64,000 nucleotides of DNA from Colletotrichum lupini. Its lineage: Eukaryota > Ascomycota > Sordariomycetes > Glomerellales > Glomerellaceae. Below are positions 59,517 to 64,000 of this stretch, in pieces. A program made the translations under genes and the position numbers. Under the pieces are notes generated by a model. The model was not told the origin of the DNA. It ran no database searches and was given only the letters and a program-made list of their open reading frames with translations. Location: contig NC_064682.1 in NCBI RefSeq assembly GCF_023278565.1, forward strand, positions 806,001 through 870,000, given 5' to 3'. Position 1 is the stretch's first letter; each line of letters starts with the position of its first letter.

Positions 59517-59922
59517 CATTCTGTCACAAAAAGCGGGTCCACTCCATGTGGGCAGCATTAACCACATCCATATCTCGTGACACACCCCCCAGACGCCTAG
59601 AGCCGTCATCTGTACAATGGACGTCTATACTGCGCCTCAGCCCTGCAGATGGCAGCCTCAGCCCCACAGGTGGCAGACCAGTCAGAAAACCTAGTATCTA
59701 TACTGCGCCTCAGCCCCGTAGGTAGCAGACCAGCTAGAAAAACCATGCCCATACGGAGACTCGAACGGTCGTCTTTCGCTTTTTTGGGTACACGACCTGT
59801 AGACAATGCGGCACTTAACCATTGTGGCAATAGCGGATAGGAGCTGGGCTCATAACTGTTACAAAAAGCGGCCCCACTCCATGTGGGCAGCATTAACCAC
59901 ATCCATATCTCGTGACACATTC
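59517..59922. repeat. Repeat unit flanked by about 70-bp direct repeats, with tRNA-like core
   Basis: Direct repeats at 59517-59585 and 59850-59922 share CACTCCATGTGGGCAGCATT and CATCCATATCTCGTGACACA. Between them are two copies of a TCTATACTGCGCCTCAGCCC repeat (59624-59690 and 59697-59741) and, at 59756-59855 on the minus strand, a tRNA-like stretch with an A-box-like CAATGGTTAAGTGC and a B-box-like CGTTCGAGTC. The same GGCTCATAAC junction occurs beside the tRNA-like block at 21.8-21.9 kb. It looks like a SINE or tRNA-derived repeat. Not RIP-mutated. Confidence 0.6.
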
Positions 59923-60193
59923 TGATTACCCCTTTCGGACATCGTCAGAAAGCGGAAAATAACACTACTGCAACTCGGCCGCTTAAAGCATGCCGATCTC
60001 CGGAGCAGGAACCGCGGCCAACACCGCTGCGGGGAAATTGCGACAAGGTGCCCCGATCCTTGTCCGGAGGGGCCTTGGGGCTCAACAATGAGAGACGAAC
60101 TCCCCGCACTTCGGCCTGGACAAGCTTCTGATCCTAGCAACACGAGAGTGATATGTCCGAGATAAGGGAGCGGCTTGATGCTTGACAGCATTC

Positions 60194-61909
60194 ATGGCTC
60201 GAAAGAAACGAGATTATGTTCCAAAAGTCAAGGGTATGTCTGCATCCCCATTCGAGACGGACTCCAGCGTTGAAGGAAGGGCAAAGTAATTGATGAGTTC
60301 CATTGTGGATAATAGGGTGCTACGAATGCTCCCAACGTCGAATCGACTGCGATGGCACGCGTCCGAGCTGCGCAAAGTGTAGAAACCGTGGGATCACATG
60401 CAGCGGCTTCGTTCTGAAGTACAAGTTCTTGGATGGATTCTCATCACGACAAAGGTCCACTTCTGGTAGTCGAAGCGCGTTGCTGAAGCATTCCCTTGCC
60501 CAGACATCGGCGCCTGGTCCCGCGAGAGACAAGTCAAAAGTGCTTGAACCGTTTCGGGACTCACAAGCTTGGGACGACGTGTACTGGAATAGCTCGGCTC
60601 GTACTTACGGTGATGGGGGCGAGTGGCCTAGTCAGGGTGGTGGTTCGGAAAGAGATCTAAGATGCGATGTCTCCAACAGTAAGGATCATGCCGATGACAA
60701 AGAGGAACTATCTTCGGTTATCATCGACGACCTATGCATCATATCGCAAATTTCCCGGCCAAATGCCGACGGTGTCTCTGCAGAGCCACTATCGCCAGTC
60801 AATCTCAGCGTGCTAGAGCCGTGGAAAGAGTTTCTACTCACCCATTGTAAGTTCAAGGTTCACTGTCGTTATCATCAACCTTTCATTCTCTACAACCCTC
60901 TTTGAGTTTTGGCTGTTAATATGATTCAGTCTCAGAAGCCATCGCCCCCGAGATGGTTGTAGTGGATGACATCAATAACGGCTGGCGACGTTTGATCCTA
61001 CCAATAGCATGGTCAAACACAATGGTAATGGACGCCGTTCTTGCCGTGTCGGCATTCCATCTTTCGGGCAGGGCGATCCTACAGCCCGTAGTCAATCCGG
61101 ACAGGCTCTATGCCTTAGCGATCAGTCAGCTGCTTAACCGCAAGGACCTGGCTGATCGAAGTGATGAGCCCAAACAACTCGTCGTTCTGGCCATTGTTGT
61201 GCTTCTGGTTTCTGTCATGGTCAATGGTATGCCAGACTTTCCAATTGTCTTCCAAATGCTGGAGTCCGCCGTAACGGCTATTGGAGGTGATGCGGCCCTC
61301 ACAGATGGAGGGGAGATGGGCAGCTTTCTTTTGAGGCAGATTCGCAAGTAAGTTATTGCCTTCGTATTCATGTTCTATTGGCTAGATCTCATGCTCATAA
61401 ATGCTAGAATGCGAGTCTACGCTGCACCTCTGGTCAGTCAAGATGCCGGAAAGAACGCAATTTTGTACCATGCGCGGGAGAGTTTCGACTGTCTCTTCTA
61501 CTACTACAATTTGTATCCCGATCATTGTCCAACGTTTGACCTTATCGCCGATATCCGCCAGCAAGCCTTCAACATGTACCTCTGTCGAGTGTTGACAAAC
61601 GACAACGAAGCCCCTTTACTCCCCTCATGTATCGATGCTATCGAGACGTTCCAACGGAGCCTGCAGGCTTTCCCAGAAGGCGCACTAGGGGAACACATAC
61701 TTGTCTGGCCAACGTTCATCGCTGCGCTCGAGTGTCATACCCTTGAGCAGCGCCTATTCTTTGAACAGTTTCTACTAAGGCAGTATAATCGTAACAACTT
61801 CTTGAACATCCCGAAGGCTTTGGAGTTTCTGAGAGGTATTCGGTTGCAGGATACTCTTCAGTCAGACTGGCCTGCACTTATTCCGAGACTTCGGGTTTTC
61901 ATCATGTAG
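60194..61909 (+). CDS. Zn2Cys6 fungal transcription factor (Fungal_trans_2 type)
   Basis: 496 aa from four exons: 60194-60233, 60316-60846, 60930-61347 and 61408-61909; introns 82, 83 and 60 bp. Exon 1 gives MARKKRDYVPKVKG, a basic nuclear-localisation-like head. The binuclear zinc cluster follows at Cys 15, 18, 25, 32, 35 and 42 (C-x2-C-x6-C-x6-C-x2-C-x6-C) and binds CGG-type DNA sites in known members. A Ser/Gly-rich acidic linker follows. The C-terminal two-thirds has the helical pattern of Fungal_trans_2 regulators (LEPWKEFLLTHF, LPIAWSNTMVMDAVLAVSAF, and an ECHTLEQRLFFEQFL block near the end). Frame and junctions are supported by these motifs. It lies between two genes for small secreted cysteine-rich proteins, so a regulatory link is possible but not shown. 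No RIP-type lesions. Confidence 0.9.
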
Positions 61910-62405
61910 AAAAGCCTCAAGCTCAAGGAGCCGCGGGCGGGTTTTCAAATTGAAAATATCAACTATTAGTCATACCTCTAGATTTGATGCAGCGCCTGAG
62001 GTTTTTCTGCTTGAGGACTTGGAATGGCGACATGCAGTGTTGCCCGCAAAGAAATGACCATATGTTGGTTGAGAAAAGAATGCGTCCTTTACGAGCAAAG
62101 ATACATGATAGTTTCTCCAGGAAGAAAAAAGGCTCGTACCTATCATATGACACGTCCAAATTCTGTGGAGACATCCCTCGCTGTTATTGTCAAGTAAGAT
62201 TCTCTAAGTGTATATCACTAATTGTCATAAAGAAAGCAAAGGCCGTTTTCCACAAAGCCGAATCATCACAGAACTTATCAATAACTTTTCTATTCTTGGT
62301 TCAGCAATAATACTATCTGAAGCATGTGTGTACCTCCCAATACAGTTCTGAACAAGATAATTTGTATGTGGGAAACCTCATGCGATAAACTTGACATATG
62401 CCGAA
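61910..62405. other. Intergenic region between convergent genes
   Basis: 3' flanks of the plus-strand regulator and the minus-strand secreted-protein gene. A 108-codon plus ORF (61984-62310) has no recognisable feature. Confidence 0.5.
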
Positions 62406-62878
62406 CTACCAGACAGACCCGGACAAATCCTTTCCGTCGGCGTGGAAAACCAAGGAGGCACCCTCGCCGGCGTCAATGCCCTCGATCGGGGTACCAGGCT
62501 CGACCGTCGAGGCGCAGATGCCGATGCAGGTGGCAGCGCAGAGAGGGTTAGCCTGCGACATGCAGAACAAAATGCAGGCCGCTGAGCACTCAGGCTACAG
62601 GTGCTTTCTCGTTAGTGTACCAATATCAGGAAGTAGGAGATGGGCACCATCGTGTGGCTTTGGATAAAACGTACAAACATGATGGTCTCAAGAAGATAGT
62701 GTCAGCAATCTTCATCGAAGTTCTCATAGAAGGCATGATGGACCACAGGTCGGTAAAAAGCATAAGACAGACGCCAACTTACCCTTTCAGCAATCGAGAC
62801 AGCGGCAACTTCGACCGGGGCAGGCGCCGCAGTGGCAAAAGCCAGGAGAGAGGAGATCAGGGCAATAGAGAACTGCAT
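62406..62878 (-). CDS. Small secreted protein with two CX3CX3C motifs
   Basis: Two exons on the minus strand, 62878-62783 and 62594-62406, separated by a 188-bp intron with GTAAGT donor, CACTAAC branch site and CTGTAG acceptor. They encode 94 aa. MQFSIALISSLLAFATAAPAP is a clear signal peptide, chosen over an upstream in-frame ATG because it gives a standard N-region. The mature protein has exactly six cysteines at 35, 39, 43, 51, 55 and 59, i.e. CX3CX3C-X7-CX3CX3C, just after the exon junction. A Gly/Asp-rich tail ends in SVW. No family recognised. The periodic Cys every four residues suggests a disulfide-linked helical hairpin, which is inference. The intron is longer than its neighbours here, so an alternative internal exon cannot be excluded. 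Confidence 0.72.
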
Positions 62879-64000
62879 GATGAACTGTAGTAGAAGATAC
62901 CGGAGAACAAAAAGCACAGCGGTCAAGTTGAAGGTGCGAGTTTTCGATGAGATTTAAATTTGTGTTGTTACTGTTGCAATGGGAAGAGAGCCAAGAATGA
63001 CTGACAGCCTGGGTTGAACGAAAGCCTTTATACGAAATCTCGTCCTCTTTTCGAACCTATGACACCAGTCCGAACTGGCAGCTGAGTGCTACTGTCCGTT
63101 GTGAACCTCGTTCGACAAATTCTCGGACTTTCGCATGATGCACGTCGATGTCCGAGATAGGTCCCCTGCCCAGACGAGCCTCTCGAAACGGATGGTATCG
63201 TGCAAGGCCCTATGGATCCAGCTGCATTGTGATTCAACACACCAACCGGAACAGTACAGCAATAATCAGTCGATGTTCCTACAAGAGGTGAAGGTTGTTT
63301 GTTTGATGCCGCAGTCTGTGTGGGCTTCTTGGCGAATGACATTACTCGTCGACCCTACGATGCCACATTGGCACAGCTTCTGCGCTCCTAAGCACACTCT
63401 GGCCCTCACATGCCCAGCCTCCAGAAGCGCCGCTGGTGAAAATTAAAACTCAACATATGGTTCATTTCAACTATTAGTATGCTTGAGCGGAGCTTGAAAG
63501 GTGCCCATTGTTGCTTACACGTAGTATTTAAAGAGCATGACATTTCAAAGTCACATGAACTCATTGGGAACTTCCGATCAGCCATTTAGGAAAGCGTTCA
63601 ACCTTTCGGCTGCATATGGCTCAGCGTAAGAAGTCCGTCAGGTAACAAGGATTACAGGCAAATGCAATTTGGAAAACTCCTGGAGCTAATCTGCCAGGCA
63701 GCAATTCAGGGGTAGGTATCCGTACTTACTGAAGAAAGGTTCGTGTTGTCAAGCATTGAACATCACGATAGGGTGGGTGCACACACGCATTCTTTGATCC
63801 TATGCAGGGAAAAGAACTCAATAAAGTCCCAATAACGCTAGGCATCAGAAGAGGAAGGACATTGACCTCAACGGATTCGATGAAAGGTACTACAGGCATA
63901 TCATACGTACTTTACCTAGGTACCTGCAGCGCTTAGCAAACATCAGTACTGTAGATACATCACAGCATGCATGTACGTCCGGAATTGCGCGGTCACAAGA
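62879..64000. other. Window end without a supported gene
   Basis: Upstream region of the secreted-protein gene and about 1 kb more of normal composition. ORFs at 63028-63342 and 63135-63446 overlap on opposite strands and have no recognisable features. Confidence 0.45.

Noticed and set aside
1..64000. CRISPR arrays, prophage, operons, ribosome-binding sites
   Set aside because: Spliced genes, RIP and eukaryotic repeats show a fungal chromosome; no regularly spaced repeat-spacer arrays were seen.

Overview
The window looks like a filamentous ascomycete (Pezizomycotina) chromosome segment made of two alternating compartments. Gene-bearing parts have balanced composition, short 50-90 bp GT-AG introns with CTRAY-like branch points, and typical ascomycete families: MFS sugar transporters, a HET-domain protein, a Zn2Cys6 regulator and small secreted cysteine-rich proteins. 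The other compartment is very AT-rich and carries almost no CpA or TpG while CpG is kept. Stops there fall where Gln or Trp codons would be. This is the footprint of repeat-induced point mutation (RIP). The species cannot be named from the sequence.

Layout. 1 to about 21.7 kb is one RIP-degraded nest of transposons: an old minus-strand Ty1/copia element (copia-3) interrupted by a pogo/Fot1-type DNA transposon (pogo-1) and by a minus-strand chromodomain Ty3/gypsy element (gypsy A). Gypsy A is split by a plus-strand copy of the same family (gypsy B) and by a small 190-bp-LTR element (element C). The segment between A and B is inverted relative to a simple nested insertion. 21.5-21.9 kb holds tRNA-like and short duplicated repeats. 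22.8-32.4 kb is genic: an 8-exon sugar transporter, an intact single-exon HET protein on the minus strand, a gene-poor 2.6 kb, and a four-exon gene of unknown function. 32.4-39.9 kb is a zinc-type alcohol dehydrogenase gene split by a complete copia element (copia-1) with a perfect GTGAG target duplication. 41.0-43.0 kb is a 7-exon sugar transporter. 43.25-44.05 kb is a metallo-beta-lactamase-fold pseudogene. 44.1-52.9 kb is a second complete copia element (copia-2), inserted about 60 bp upstream of the pseudogene start and itself carrying a second pogo-type transposon (pogo-2). 53-64 kb is genic: an intron-containing tRNA-Met(CAT), an App1-type phosphatidate phosphatase, a four-helix membrane-protein frame with one in-frame amber codon, two small secreted cysteine-rich proteins and a Zn2Cys6 transcription factor.

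How it fits together. The dehydrogenase, the 41-kb transporter and the MBL hydrolase look like the remains of an accessory catabolic neighbourhood that lost two of three members near retrotransposon insertions. RIP covers each element but fades within the last 50-150 bp at its edges, so adjoining host exons are essentially unmutated. No CRISPR array, prophage or bacterial-type operon is present. I found no clearly new multi-gene system. The most unusual items are the self-nested inverted gypsy pair, the RIP edge gradients, the symmetric two-times CX3CX3C secreted protein at 62.4-62.9 kb, the amber-split membrane protein, and the tRNA-like repeats at 21.8 and 59.8 kb.
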